Positions 16,624 to 25,521 are shown, counted from the first letter of the stretch. The stretch is DNA of 64,000 bases from Streptomyces rubiginosohelvolus (GCF_014649875.1 NZ_BMTW01000006.1:186001-250000); one strand, 5' to 3'. Program-made: numbers and translations. Notes: generated by a model from the sequence alone, not told the origin.

Positions 16624-17244
16624 TCAGGACGGACGGGCGCGATACAGATCGCGGAGCAGGGCGATCTCGGCACCGTGGTGCAGCACCTCCTGGTTGACCC
16701 ACCAGACGATGTCGACAAAGAGATCCTCGGCGTCACTGCCGTTCGGATACGTGCTGTACCCGACGGTGTCCAGGGCCGTGTCGTCCGCGGTGAGCAGGGC
16801 CTCGCGCCAGGCGGCGGACGAGGTCTCGAGGGCGGCCACCGCCCCTGCGGCGTCCCCCGGGGTGCGGTAGTCCTCGCGGGTGAGCGTCCTGCAGCCGTGG
16901 GTGTGGTCGGCGCGGAGGGCGAGCATCTCGGAGAGATGGCTCAGACGCCACGCGATGGTGGTGAACGGCGGGGGAAACGGATGCGGGGAGTCCGCCGTGT
17001 CCCGTCCCCAGTCACCGGCCCCGGCCAGAGCGGTCGCCCGCGCACCGGGCCCGTCGCCGCGACGGCGTACGGACCAGCAGTCGGGCACGGGTTCCCAGAG
17101 GTACTCGTCGTCGCCGAGCGGGGTGACGCCGATGTCGACGCCGTTGCCGCTGTCCATGACGGGACCGGCCAGGCGGGCGAGGAGCCGCTCACAGGCGAAG
17201 TCGAACTGCTCCAGCAGGGGGATCAGGCGCGGTGGGATGGTCAC
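16624..17244 (-). CDS. DinB-like four-helix protein
   Basis: About 206 residues from the GTG at 17244 (TIPPRLIPLLEQFDFACERL). The metal-site histidines of DinB/MDMPI-like proteins are recognisable in AWRLSHLSEMLALRADHTHG and in VNQEVLHHGAEIALLRDL near the end. DinB-like proteins in Actinobacteria are often bacillithiol/mycothiol-dependent S-transferases or uncharacterised. Two in-frame upstream codons make the start uncertain by a few residues. Confidence 0.8.
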   Translation of the reverse strand: MTIPPRLIPLLEQFDFACERLLARLAGPVMDSGNGVDIGVTPLGDDEYLWEPVPDCWSVRRRGDGPGARATALAGAGDWGRDTADSPHPFPPPFTTIAWRLSHLSEMLALRADHTHGCRTLTREDYRTPGDAAGAVAALETSSAAWREALLTADDTALDTVGYSTYPNGSDAEDLFVDIVWWVNQEVLHHGAEIALLRDLYRARPS

Positions 17245-17405
17245 CGGGGGAGCGTGCCACACCGGACGGGCAGGCGCGCGCCGATTTCCGGCGGCCGCCC
17301 GCGCACTCGGCCGGACGGCCCGGCACCACACGGTCCGCCGCCGGGCGGTGGCCGGATGGACGCTCGTACCGAGCCGTTGTCAGTGCTCGGTGGGATGCTG
17401 CCCGC

Positions 17406-17675
17406 ATGGACGAGCTGATGAGGCAGCGACGGGTGTACGGCACCGACCACGACGACCCCCGCCCGGGACCGAGGCCGGGACACGACTACCGCGAGCTGGT
17501 CGGCGGCCCGCTCGACGGGCTGCTGCTCGACGTCACCGGCTGGGGCGAGGCGGATCTCCGCGACGGCGTCGGGCTGGTCACCGAGATCGGCGCCTACGGG
17601 CCCGGCGGACGCGCCGAGTACGGGCCGCGATCGCCGGACAGCCACCAGTGGGACTGGCGTGGCGACGTGCGTTGA
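17406..17675 (+). CDS. Hypothetical protein (89 aa)
   Basis: Starts MDELMRQRRVYGTDHDDPRP and contains a strand-rich middle (DYRELVGGPLDGLLLDVTGW) and an acidic end (RSPDSHQWDWRGDV). No membrane segment, signal or known motif. It is divergent from the DinB gene, with about 160 bases between. It resembles short conserved Streptomyces proteins, but I cannot name a family. Confidence 0.6.
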   Translation: MDELMRQRRVYGTDHDDPRPGPRPGHDYRELVGGPLDGLLLDVTGWGEADLRDGVGLVTEIGAYGPGGRAEYGPRSPDSHQWDWRGDVR

Positions 17676-17692
17676 CGAAGGCCGGGTGGTGA

Positions 17693-17768
17693 TGGCAGGG
17701 GCGGCAGGAATCGAACCTGCGACATACGGTTTTGGAGACCGCCGCTCTGGCCGCTGAGCTACGCCCCT
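17693..17768 (-). tRNA. tRNA-Trp (CCA)
   Basis: Read on the minus strand from 17768: acceptor stem AGGGGCG pairs with CGCCCCT, D arm GCTC...GAGC, anticodon loop CTCCAAA (anticodon CCA), T arm GCAGG-TTCGATT-CCTGC, discriminator G, and an encoded CCA at 17695-17693. All stems close. It is a stand-alone gene between a short hypothetical gene and the LysR gene. Confidence 0.96.
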
Positions 17769-17816
17769 TGGGTACGGGCTGAAGCCTGGCACGCCCCCCG
17801 GCTCGCGCCAACTGGT

Positions 17817-18713
17817 TTACGCGGGTGCGGTGTCCAGCACCGTGGCGCGGAACGCCCCCACCACGGGCCGTAGATCGACGCGGTGCCAGGCCGCCCACAG
17901 GCGTGCGGACCCGCTGTGCCAGGGCAGTTCACGGACGGCCACGCCGGGCGAGGTGCCCCGCACCATGCTCCGCTGCACCTGCGCCAGACCGAAGCCGGAG
18001 GCGACGAGCCCCAGCGCGGTGAGGGGTTCGGCGGCGTCCAGCGTGATGTCCGGTGTGAAGCCCGCCGCCACGCACGAGGCGACGAAGGCGTCGCGCCAAC
18101 TCGGATCGCGGCTGCTCTCCACCGCGATCCACGGCTGCCCGTCCAGGTCCTCCGGCACGAGGTCCGCCTTCTCCGCCAGCGGATGGCCGGAGGGCAGCAC
18201 GAGCAGCAGCGGATCCTCCAGCAGCAGCGCCGAGCGCAGATCCGGATCGTCCTCGGCCGGAGGCTCCTGGACCAGGGCGATGTCCAGGCTGCGCTGCCGC
18301 AGCCCATCGAACTGCTCGGCGCTCTGCTGTCCGTAGAGCGCCACATGGATGCCCGGCCGCTCCAGGCGCAGCGTGCGCAGTGCGGCGGGCAGGAGTCCGG
18401 TGTGCATGGCGTCCGGTACGTAGCCGACGCAGAGCCCGCCCTCCTCGCCCCGCCCGAGCCGGCGCCCCAGGTTCTCCAGCCGGCCGGCGTGGGTCAGCAG
18501 GGCCCGGGCCTCGGTGAGGAAGACGCGGCCGTCGGACGTCAGACGGATCCGCTGCCGGTCCCGCTCGAACAGGACCAGACCGAGCTCCTTCTCCAGCTGG
18601 GCGATCTGCCGGCTGAGCGGCGACTGGGAGATATGGAGCTGCTCGGCGGCGCGGCCGACGTGTTCCGTCTCGGCGACGGCGACGAAATAGCGGAGCTGGC
18701 GGAGATCGAGCAT
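17817..18713 (-). CDS. LysR family transcriptional regulator
   Basis: A 298-residue LysR protein. The winged helix-turn-helix occupies residues 1-60 (MLDLRQLRYFVAVAETEHVG, AEQLHISQSPLSRQIAQLEK), and the two-lobed inducer-binding domain follows from about 90 (GLCVGYVPDAMHTGLL). It is divergent from the aldo-keto reductase / SRPBCC pair at 18878-20340, and their shared 164-base control region holds a possible LysR site. It most likely regulates that pair and itself; the inducer is unknown. Confidence 0.93.
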   Translation of the reverse strand: MLDLRQLRYFVAVAETEHVGRAAEQLHISQSPLSRQIAQLEKELGLVLFERDRQRIRLTSDGRVFLTEARALLTHAGRLENLGRRLGRGEEGGLCVGYVPDAMHTGLLPAALRTLRLERPGIHVALYGQQSAEQFDGLRQRSLDIALVQEPPAEDDPDLRSALLLEDPLLLVLPSGHPLAEKADLVPEDLDGQPWIAVESSRDPSWRDAFVASCVAAGFTPDITLDAAEPLTALGLVASGFGLAQVQRSMVRGTSPGVAVRELPWHSGSARLWAAWHRVDLRPVVGAFRATVLDTAPA

Positions 18714-18737
18714 GTCACGTCCTAGTCAGACCTTCAG

Positions 18738-18763
18738 AGACTTAAGTGAGCCCGAACAAGTCT
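18738..18763. promoter_or_regulatory. Candidate LysR operator in the divergent control region
   Basis: AGACTT and AAGTCT form an inverted pair separated by 14 bases, a spacing and AT-content typical for LysR sites. A possible plus-strand promoter (TTGGAC about 18764, TAACCT about 18788) lies right next to it, so a bound regulator would act on the aldo-keto reductase gene. Read by eye. Confidence 0.4.
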
Positions 18764-18877
18764 TGGACAGTCTCAAGGCGTCGATCCTAACCTCGAATAC
18801 GTAAGGCCGACAGAGCGTGAGTAAAGGGATAAATACCCACGAAACGTCGGCGACTTCCTCCCGTGAAGGACGCACTC

Positions 18878-19888
18878 GTGAGCATCACCCACCTCCTCCC
18901 CGGCCGGCTCGGCTTCGGCACCGCACCGCTCGGCAACATGTTCCGGGCGATCCCCGACGACGAGGCCGCCGCCACCGTGCAGGCCGCCTGGGACCAGGGC
19001 ATCCGCTACTTCGACACCGCCCCCTTCTACGGCGCCGGGCTCTCCGAGATCCGGCTCGGCGATGTCCTCGCCCAGCACCCGCGCGACGCCTACGTCCTCT
19101 CCACCAAGGTCGGCCGGGTCGTCCTGGACGAGACCGAGGACCCCGCCGCCCGCGATCTCGGCGAGAAGGGCGGGCTCTTCGAGCACGGCCGCCCCAACAA
19201 GATGATCAACGACTACACCGCCGACGCCACCCTGCGCTCCATCGAGGACAGCCTGAAGCGGCTGCGCACCGACCGCCTGGACATCGTCTGGGTCCACGAC
19301 GTCGCCCAGGACTTCTACGGCGACGAGTGGCTCGCGGCCTACGAGAGCGCCCGCACCGGCGCCTTCCGGGTGCTGACCCGGCTGCGCGAGGAAGGCGTCA
19401 TCAAGGCCTGGGGCCTCGGCGTCAACAAGGTCGAGCCGCTCGAACTCACCCTCGACCTCGACGAGCCGCGCCCCGACGCGTTCCTCCTCGCCGGCCGCTA
19501 CACCCTCCTGGACCACGACCGCGCCCTCCAGCGGCTCCTCCCGGCTGCGGCCGAGCACGACGTCGACCTCGTCGTCGGCGGACCGTACAGCTCCGGCATC
19601 CTCGCGGGCGGCGCGCACTTCGAATACCAGAAGGCCCCCGCCGACATCGTCGCCAAGGTCGAGCGTGTCAAGGCCCTCGCCGAGCGGCACGGCATCGGCA
19701 TCAAGGCCGCCGCGCTCCAGTTCGCCCTGGCCCACCCGGCCACGGCGGCGGCGATCCCCGGCGCGACCCGGCCCAGCCGCATCGCCGAAGACCTCGCCGC
19801 CCTCGACGAGAAGGTCCCGGAGGCCTTCTGGGCGGCCCTGCGCGAGGAGAAGCTGATCTCCGCCGACGCCCCCGTCCCCACCGCCTGA
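18878..19888 (+). CDS. Aldo/keto reductase
   Basis: A 336-residue (alpha/beta)8-barrel NADPH oxidoreductase. Catalytic Asp and Tyr are in GIRYFDTAPFYGAGLSE, Lys in VLSTKVGRVV, and His in IVWVHDVAQDF; the cofactor phosphate site is IPGATRPSRIAEDLAA. The sequence is closest to the L-fucose/D-threo-aldose 1-dehydrogenase and pyridoxal dehydrogenase branch. GTG at 18878 is used because AAGGA lies 7 bases upstream; GTG at 18863 is also in frame. An SRPBCC gene follows after 35 bases, probably in the same operon. Confidence 0.92.
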   Translation: MSITHLLPGRLGFGTAPLGNMFRAIPDDEAAATVQAAWDQGIRYFDTAPFYGAGLSEIRLGDVLAQHPRDAYVLSTKVGRVVLDETEDPAARDLGEKGGLFEHGRPNKMINDYTADATLRSIEDSLKRLRTDRLDIVWVHDVAQDFYGDEWLAAYESARTGAFRVLTRLREEGVIKAWGLGVNKVEPLELTLDLDEPRPDAFLLAGRYTLLDHDRALQRLLPAAAEHDVDLVVGGPYSSGILAGGAHFEYQKAPADIVAKVERVKALAERHGIGIKAAALQFALAHPATAAAIPGATRPSRIAEDLAALDEKVPEAFWAALREEKLISADAPVPTA

Positions 19889-19923
19889 ACCACCCGCACC
19901 GACCACATCAAGGACGTCATCCC

Positions 19924-20340
19924 ATGACCGGCACCACCGCCTCCACCGAACTCCCCGTACCCGCCGACCGCGTCTGGCAGCTCATCGGCGGCTTCGACTC
20001 CCTGCCCGACTGGCTCCCGTACATCCCGACCAGTGAACTGAGCGAGGGCGGCCGCGTCCGCACTCTCGTCAACGAGGAAGGAGGCGTCATCGTCGAGCGC
20101 CTCGAAGCCTTCGACAACGCGGCACGCAGCTACAGCTACTCCATCCTCCGGGCCCCGTTCCCCGTCACCGGCTACCTGTCCACCATCACCGTGCACGAAG
20201 GCTCCGCGCCGGACCGGGCGCGCGTCGAGTGGTCCGGCACCTTCACCCCTGACGGGATCGGTGACGACGAGGCCGCCGCCCTCTTCCACGGCATCTACGC
20301 CGACGGCCTCGCCGCGCTCACGCAGTCACTCGCCGGCTGA
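19924..20340 (+). CDS. SRPBCC family protein
   Basis: A 138-residue helix-grip protein: first strand and helix TELPVPADRVWQLIGGFDSL, loop PDWLPYIPTSELSEGG, strands YSYSILRAPFPVTGYLSTI, and C-terminal helix EAAALFHGIYADGLAALTQS. It resembles plant-type polyketide cyclase/PR-10-like bacterial proteins that bind or reshape hydrophobic ligands. The neighbouring reductase and LysR regulator suggest a small aromatic or lipid-like substrate, without direct evidence. Confidence 0.85.
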   Translation: MTGTTASTELPVPADRVWQLIGGFDSLPDWLPYIPTSELSEGGRVRTLVNEEGGVIVERLEAFDNAARSYSYSILRAPFPVTGYLSTITVHEGSAPDRARVEWSGTFTPDGIGDDEAAALFHGIYADGLAALTQSLAG

Positions 20341-20423
20341 CCGCCACGGGCGCCCCCCGGTCGTCCGGCAAGCCGGGGGTGTGACTGACGGCCTGTCCGG
20401 GCCGTCCGATAGGTTGGCCGGTC

Positions 20424-21935
20424 ATGTGGGCTTTGAGCGCGGTCGGGTACCGGCGGCTGGGTGCGGTGGGATCCCTGGCGATCGTCGGCGGCGGCTGGTT
20501 CGCCGGAAAGCTGCCGGTCCACGACCCCTGGGGCCTGTGGACCGACCACGGATCCGCCACGAAGGCCGTGGCCGCCGCCGTCGCCTACGTCGGACTGACC
20601 GTTCTCGTCGTGGCCTGGTGGCAGTACGGCAAGACCGCCTCCACCGTCCGCGACACCCTGGTCACCCTCGCCTGGTGGACGGCTCCGTTCCTGCTCGCGC
20701 CCCCGCTCTACAGCGCCGACGTCTACAGCTACATCGCCCAGGGCTCGATGGTCGTCGAAGGGCACGACGTCTACACCGTCGGTCCCTCCGCCCTGGACCC
20801 CGGCGGAATCGGCGGCGACGCCGCCGCGAGCGTCGGCAACCACTGGCGCGACACCCCCGCCCCCTACGGTCCGCTCTTCCTCCTGATCTCGGCCGCCGTC
20901 GCCTGGACCACCGGCGCCACGATCGTCCCCGCCGTCCTGGCGATGCGGCTCGTCGCACTCGCCTCGCTCGCCCTGATCGTCTGGTCCCTGCGCCGCCTGG
21001 CCCGCGAACACGGCCGCAGCGAGAGCCGCGCCCTGTGGCTCGGGGCCCTCAACCCGCTGCTGCTGATCCATGTGGTCGGCGGCGTGCACAACGACGGGCT
21101 GATGATCGGCCTGATGCTCGCCGGGTTCGCCCTCGCCCTGCGCGGAAAGTGGATCGCGGGCAGCGCACTGGTCGGACTCGCCATGATGGTGAAGTCACCG
21201 GCGGCCGTGTCGCTGCTGTTCATCGGGGTCCTCGTCCACGCCGCGGCGACGGGCCCCGAGTGGCGCCGCTGGGCCAAGGGGCTCCTCGCCCCCGGCCTGA
21301 TCGCCTGCGCGGTCGCCGGCGGGGCCACGCTGATCAGCGGCACCGGATTCGGCTGGCTCACCACCCAGGGCGTCGCCGCGAACATCCACACCGCGCTCTC
21401 CGTCACCAGCGACCTCGGCCTCGGCCTGGGAGAGCTGGCCCACCTGCTGCTGGACGTCGACGCGGAGCCGGTCAAGTCCGCCGTCCAGACACTGGGCCTG
21501 GTGGTCGCGCTCGGCCTGATCCTCGTCCTGGGTCGCCGGGCGCTGCGCGGCACCGTCAAGCCTGCCCACGCGCTCGGCCTCTCCCTGCTCGCGCTGGTCG
21601 CCCTTTCGCCCATGGTCCAGCCCTGGTACCTGCTCTGGGGCATGGCCGTCGTCGCCGCGACCGCACCGTACGGCCGCCTCTCCGCCGTCCTGATCGTGCT
21701 CTCGGCGGCCCTCGTGTACGAGACGCACCCCATGGGGGCCACCCCGCCCTACGGGTTCGCCCTCGCCGGACTCGCCGTCGTCCTCGGTACGCTCGCGATC
21801 CGCCGGACCCCCGTCGCCCCGCCCGGCGTCCGGCTGCCCCGCCGGCGCAGCCCCGAGGACGCCGCAGAGCACCAGGACACCCCCGCGGCCGCCGATTTCC
21901 CGGCTCCCTCCCCGGCCCCGCAGAACGCGCCGTAA
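20424..21935 (+). CDS. mptB: Polyprenol-phosphate-mannose-dependent alpha-1,6-mannosyltransferase (MptB-like)
   Basis: A 503-residue multispanning GT-C glycosyltransferase with about 12 membrane helices. The family signature includes LYSADVYSYIAQGSMVVEG (the Asp of the first external loop is catalytic in GT-C enzymes), HWRDTPAPYGPLFLLIS and NPLLLIHVVGGVHNDGLMIG. MptB-type enzymes use polyprenyl-phosphomannose at the outer face of the membrane to extend mannan chains of lipoglycans. The C-terminal about 50 residues are a disordered, charged tail. It is transcribed alone, just before the ABC-F leader. Confidence 0.88.
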   Translation: MWALSAVGYRRLGAVGSLAIVGGGWFAGKLPVHDPWGLWTDHGSATKAVAAAVAYVGLTVLVVAWWQYGKTASTVRDTLVTLAWWTAPFLLAPPLYSADVYSYIAQGSMVVEGHDVYTVGPSALDPGGIGGDAAASVGNHWRDTPAPYGPLFLLISAAVAWTTGATIVPAVLAMRLVALASLALIVWSLRRLAREHGRSESRALWLGALNPLLLIHVVGGVHNDGLMIGLMLAGFALALRGKWIAGSALVGLAMMVKSPAAVSLLFIGVLVHAAATGPEWRRWAKGLLAPGLIACAVAGGATLISGTGFGWLTTQGVAANIHTALSVTSDLGLGLGELAHLLLDVDAEPVKSAVQTLGLVVALGLILVLGRRALRGTVKPAHALGLSLLALVALSPMVQPWYLLWGMAVVAATAPYGRLSAVLIVLSAALVYETHPMGATPPYGFALAGLAVVLGTLAIRRTPVAPPGVRLPRRRSPEDAAEHQDTPAAADFPAPSPAPQNAP

Positions 21936-21944
21936 GCAAATCCC

Positions 21945-21975
21945 CTCGACGGTCCGCAGGACCCTCCGATACGCT
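21945..21975 (+). promoter_or_regulatory. Candidate promoter for the ABC-F leader transcript
   Basis: A possible -35 (CTCGAC, 21945-21950) and -10 (TACGCT, 21970-21975) at 18-19 bases spacing lie right after the mptB stop. Transcription would begin near 21982, giving a leader of about 260 bases before the ABC-F start. By-eye prediction. Confidence 0.4.
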
Positions 21976-22002
21976 GGGCGGGTCCTGTTGTCTCCGATAG
22001 AG

Positions 22003-22125
22003 GTGGACGTTGCGCATCTGAGGTCCGCGATCATCGCGCGGTACGGCCCTGGCCCGTACACGGTCACGACGCTGTCGGCTTTTCCGCCGCCCGTGACTTC
22101 CGCGTGGATGCGACCTCGGTGCTGA
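22003..22125 (+). promoter_or_regulatory. Candidate 40-codon leader ORF upstream of the ABC-F gene
   Basis: Within the leader a GTG opens a 40-codon frame (begins VDVAHLRSAIIARYGPGPYT, rich in Pro, Thr and Arg), ending 120 bases before the ABC-F ATG. After it, CAGTCC and GGACTG (about 22127-22150) and the CCGGCCCCCGGCCGG run can each fold into stems. ABC-F genes of this kind are often controlled by ribosome stalling on a leader ORF that decides between terminator and readthrough; the arrangement fits this, but pairing alternatives were not computed. Confidence 0.35.
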
Positions 22126-22245
22126 GCAGTCCCTCACCTTCGCAGGACTGTTCTCCCCACCACTCTCCGGCCCCCGGCCGGGTCGCCGCGTGCTGTTCGC
22201 ATACGAAGCCCCCTTGTTCCTCCGCTTCCGACTGCGAGAACTCCC

Positions 22246-23922
22246 ATGAGCCATCCCACCGCGCCTGGCGCCTCCCTCACCGCCTCCAGCCTCACCTTCC
22301 AGTGGCCCGACGGCACGAACCTCTTCGACGGGCTCTCCCTCACCGTCCCCCGGGGCCGCACCGGTCTGGCCGGGGCCAACGGCGCCGGCAAGTCGACCCT
22401 CCTGCGCCTGTTCGCGGGACTCCTGCGCCCCGCGTCGGGGTCCGTCACCGTCGGCGGAAACCTCGCCTACCTGCCCCAGAACATCACCCTGGACACCGGC
22501 CTCCGCGTCGACGCCGCCCTCGGCATCGCCGAGCGGCGGGCCGCCCTGCGCGCCATCGAGTCCGGCGACGTACGGGAGGAGCACTTCGAAACCGTCGGCG
22601 ACGACTGGGACGTCGAGGAACGCGCCCTGGCCACCCTCGGCTCCCTCGGGCTCGGCGCCGTCGAACTGGACCGCACTGTCGGGCAGTTGTCCGGTGGGGA
22701 GACCGTCCTGCTGCGCCTGGCCGCGCTGCTCCTGGAACGGCCGGACGTCCTCCTCCTCGACGAACCGACCAACAACCTGGACCTGTTCGCGCGCCGCAGG
22801 CTCTACGACGCGGTCGACTCCTGGCGCACCGGCATCCTGATCGTCGTCAGCCACGACCGGGACCTGCTGGAGCGCGTCGACCGCATCGCCGAACTCCGCT
22901 CGGGCTCGGTGAGCTGGTACGGCGGCGGCTGGTCCGCGTACCAGGAAGCCCTCGCCGTCCAGCAGGAGGCCGCCGGGCGGATGCTGCGCGCCGCCGACGC
23001 CGACGTACGCCGTCAGCAGCGCGAGCTGGAGGAGACCCGGATCAAGGTGGCCCGCCGCCAGCGCCACGACAAGAAGCTGGACGGTCAGCGGAAGGCCCCG
23101 CGCATCGTCGCGGGGGAGCGCAAGCGTTCGGCCCAGGAGTCCGGAGACCGGCTGCGCGGACTGCACGAGGACCGCCTCGACGAGGCCCGCGAGCGCAGGG
23201 AGGAAGCCGCCGAGGCCATCCGCCGCGACGCCGAGATCAAGGTGAGCCTGCCCCATACCGCGGTGCCCGCGGGCCGCACCGTCCTGACCGTACGGGACCT
23301 GAGCCTGCCCTACGGACGGCTGCGCGAGGGCAGCCTCCATGTCCAGGGACCCGAGCGCATCGCCCTGATCGGCCGCAACGGGGCCGGCAAGACCACCTTC
23401 CTGCGCACGCTCACCGGGGAGCTGGCGCCGAGCACCGGAGAGGCCACGGCGGCGGTGCCGCTGAAATTCCTCCCGCAGCGCCTCGACGTCCTCGACGACG
23501 CGCTGAGCGTCGCCGACAACGTCGCCCGCACCGCCCCGGGCACCACCGACAACCAGATCCGCTCCCAGCTCGCCCGGTTCCTCTTCAAGGGCGCCCGCGC
23601 CGAGCAGCCGGCCGGCACGCTCTCCGGCGGCGAACGCTTCCGGGCCGCGCTCGCGGCGACGATGCTCGCCGCCCCGGCCCCGCAGCTGCTCCTGCTGGAC
23701 GAGCCGACGAACAACCTCGACCTGGCCAGCGTGCGCCAGCTGACGAGCGCCCTGGAGTCCTACGAGGGCGCGCTCCTGATCGCCAGCCACGACCTGCCGT
23801 TCCTGGAATCCGTGGGCATCACCCGGTGGATCCTGCTGGACGACGAGCTGCGGGAGACCGACGCCGACGAGATCCGTGAACTGTTCGGGAGCGCGGAATC
23901 CACCCAGGCGGGCACGGTATGA
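22246..23922 (+). CDS. ABC-F family ATPase
   Basis: A 558-residue protein with two ABC ATPase domains and no membrane part. Walker A is GANGAGKSTLL (first) and GRNGAGKTTFL (second); the signatures are LSGGETVLL and LSGGERFRA; both LLLDEPTNNLDL Walker B regions are intact. A charged helical linker (residues about 240-335) joins the halves, the length type seen in Actinobacteria ABC-F. Such proteins bind the ribosomal E site and rescue stalled or antibiotic-bound ribosomes. Its long leader and the overlapping kinase gene suggest a drug-responsive pair; which drug is unknown. Confidence 0.93.
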   Translation: MSHPTAPGASLTASSLTFQWPDGTNLFDGLSLTVPRGRTGLAGANGAGKSTLLRLFAGLLRPASGSVTVGGNLAYLPQNITLDTGLRVDAALGIAERRAALRAIESGDVREEHFETVGDDWDVEERALATLGSLGLGAVELDRTVGQLSGGETVLLRLAALLLERPDVLLLDEPTNNLDLFARRRLYDAVDSWRTGILIVVSHDRDLLERVDRIAELRSGSVSWYGGGWSAYQEALAVQQEAAGRMLRAADADVRRQQRELEETRIKVARRQRHDKKLDGQRKAPRIVAGERKRSAQESGDRLRGLHEDRLDEARERREEAAEAIRRDAEIKVSLPHTAVPAGRTVLTVRDLSLPYGRLREGSLHVQGPERIALIGRNGAGKTTFLRTLTGELAPSTGEATAAVPLKFLPQRLDVLDDALSVADNVARTAPGTTDNQIRSQLARFLFKGARAEQPAGTLSGGERFRAALAATMLAAPAPQLLLLDEPTNNLDLASVRQLTSALESYEGALLIASHDLPFLESVGITRWILLDDELRETDADEIRELFGSAESTQAGTV

Positions 23923-24452
23923 CGGGCGTCGACCTGGGCCCCTGCGTCGTCCTGATCACCGGGGTGATGGCCGCGGGCAAGTCCACCGTGGCCCAGCTCC
24001 TGGCGGAGAGCCTGCCGCGAGCGGTCCATGTGCGCGGCGACGTCTTCCGCCGCATGATCGTCTCCGGCCGCGCGGAGATGACACCCGACGAGGCCGAGGA
24101 GGCGCGGCGCCAGCTCGACCTGCGCCAGCGGATCTCCGCGCAGGTGGCCGACGCCTACGCGGACGACGGATGGACGGCCGTCGTCCAGGACATCGTGCTC
24201 GGCGAAGACCTGCCGCGTTACGTCGACAGGGTCCGCACCCGCCCGCTGCACGTCGTCGTGCTCGCCCCCTCGCCGGAAACCGTGCGCGAGCGGGAGGAGG
24301 GGCGGGGCAAGACCGGGTACGGGGCGTGGACGGTGGAGGCGTTCGACGCGCATCTGCGCGGCGGGACGCCCCGGATCGGGTTGTGGCTGGACACGTCCGG
24401 CCAGACGCCCGACGAGACGGTTTCGGCCATCCTCGACGGACTGCGCGAGTGA
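23919..24452 (+). CDS. P-loop kinase, chloramphenicol-phosphotransferase-like
   Basis: A 177-residue nucleoside-triphosphate-binding kinase. Walker A is ITGVMAAGKSTVAQLLAE, the substrate-side motif is VRGDVFRRMI, and the lid has REREEGRGKTGYGAWT. The layout resembles chloramphenicol 3-O-phosphotransferase-like and gluconate/shikimate-kinase-like proteins. Its ATG overlaps the ABC-F stop by four bases (ATGA), so translation is coupled. A role in drug modification is inferred from that pairing and from similarity; other small-molecule kinase activities fit equally. Confidence 0.8.
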   Translation: MTGVDLGPCVVLITGVMAAGKSTVAQLLAESLPRAVHVRGDVFRRMIVSGRAEMTPDEAEEARRQLDLRQRISAQVADAYADDGWTAVVQDIVLGEDLPRYVDRVRTRPLHVVVLAPSPETVREREEGRGKTGYGAWTVEAFDAHLRGGTPRIGLWLDTSGQTPDETVSAILDGLRE

Positions 24453-24516
24453 GCCGCGCGCGGGCCGCGGCGGGGTGACACGGAGGGGGCGGTGCGATGC
24501 GGGTGGCGGCGGGCTC

Positions 24517-24741
24517 TCAGGCCGCCTCGTAGCTGTGGGCCCGCCCGCCCCGCCACTCCACCCAGACCGGGTTGTCGAGGAGCCGGTCCGCTTCTTCGAG
24601 GCCGGCCTCGCTCAGGAACACGATCACGTCGTGGTCGCTGTGGGCCAGCCCGAGTATCTCGTCCCGGCCTTCGTAGTGAACGGTCACCCGGCGGCCGCCC
24701 GAGGGGGTCGGCCGGTGGATGACGATCGGGGGATTTGCCAT
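24517..24741 (-). CDS. Hypothetical protein (74 aa)
   Basis: Starts MANPPIVIHRPTPSGGRRVT, followed by HYEGRDEILGLAHSDHDVIV and the acidic helix FLSEAGLEEADRLLDN. It looks like a compact beta-beta-alpha domain without membrane or catalytic features. The start at 24741 is the first Met of the coherent reading frame. No family recognised, although the composition and pattern look like conserved short Streptomyces genes. Confidence 0.6.
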   Translation of the reverse strand: MANPPIVIHRPTPSGGRRVTVHYEGRDEILGLAHSDHDVIVFLSEAGLEEADRLLDNPVWVEWRGGRAHSYEAA

Positions 24742-24857
24742 GGGTCCACCCTGCGACGCGCCCCGCACCCTCGCATCCCCGGCCCGACCTCTTCGCGCGC
24801 GGTCCGAAGACCGCCCGGAAAAGGCCCCCGCACCGCCCCCGGGGGCCGACAGGGTCC

Positions 24858-25490
24858 TCACTGCCCGGGGGGCGCGAGTTCCACCGTTGTGGTGACGCTG
24901 ACCAGGGATGGGCTGCGCGGGGCGGAGCCGAACCCGAAGGCGACCGGTGGATCGAGCGGGGCGAGCGCGCCCAGGCTCACCCCGTCCAGCGCGGCGTCGG
25001 CGGCCACGACCGGCCGCAGTCCCCGCGCCCCGTACCACTCGCGCCGCCCCGGGCCCGCGCGGCCCAGGGTCCGTACGCCGGGCATCAGCAACCGGGCCGG
25101 TACGTCGCACAGCGCGGCCCAGACCGGGCTGCGGGCGAACGGGGCCGGCACGGCGGACAGCAGCAGACCGAGGGCCGTCCGGCGCCCGGTCCGCAGCCGC
25201 AGGCGCAGCGGCCCCGCCTCGACGAGCCAGGTGGAGTCCCCGGCCGGGGCGCCGGCGGTGACGGACACGGGCACCACCTCGATCCGGTCGAAGCGGTAGG
25301 TGGCAGCGACGAAGTCCGCGATCCGCCGGGACGGGGCCAGCAGGACCCGTTCACCGTCCGGATGCTCCACCATGACGTCGCTGAATGCCCCGAACGGCGA
25401 CCGCGGCCAGTGCCCGACCACCAGCCGGGTGCCCGAGGACGTCCCCACACCGGCGATCCAGCCGTCGAACCGCAGTCGCTCACCCGTCAC
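24858..25490 (-). CDS. Hypothetical protein (210 aa)
   Basis: Starts MTGERLRFDGWIAGVGTSSG and is strand-rich: GHWPRSPFGAFSDVMVEHPD, VLLAPSRRIADFVAATYRF, VEAGPLRLRLRTGRRTALGL, ending in VSVTTTVELAPPGQ. There is no signal peptide and no catalytic motif that I recognise. It follows the YciO gene after 31 bases on the same strand and is probably co-transcribed with it, but the pairing does not suggest a function. Confidence 0.65.
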   Translation of the reverse strand: MTGERLRFDGWIAGVGTSSGTRLVVGHWPRSPFGAFSDVMVEHPDGERVLLAPSRRIADFVAATYRFDRIEVVPVSVTAGAPAGDSTWLVEAGPLRLRLRTGRRTALGLLLSAVPAPFARSPVWAALCDVPARLLMPGVRTLGRAGPGRREWYGARGLRPVVAADAALDGVSLGALAPLDPPVAFGFGSAPRSPSLVSVTTTVELAPPGQ

Positions 25491-25521
25491 GACCGCCAGT
25501 CTGCCCCGCCACCGCCCCGGA

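Noticed and set aside
17693..17768. tRNA-Trp as an integration site of a mobile element
   Set aside because: No integrase, no duplicated tRNA 3' end and no change in composition are visible on either side.
22011..22022. Three-codon leader (TTG-CGC-ATC-TGA) before the ABC-F gene
   Set aside because: Well placed after GAGGTGG, but a three-codon frame cannot be supported by sequence alone; the 40-codon frame starting at 22003 is reported instead.
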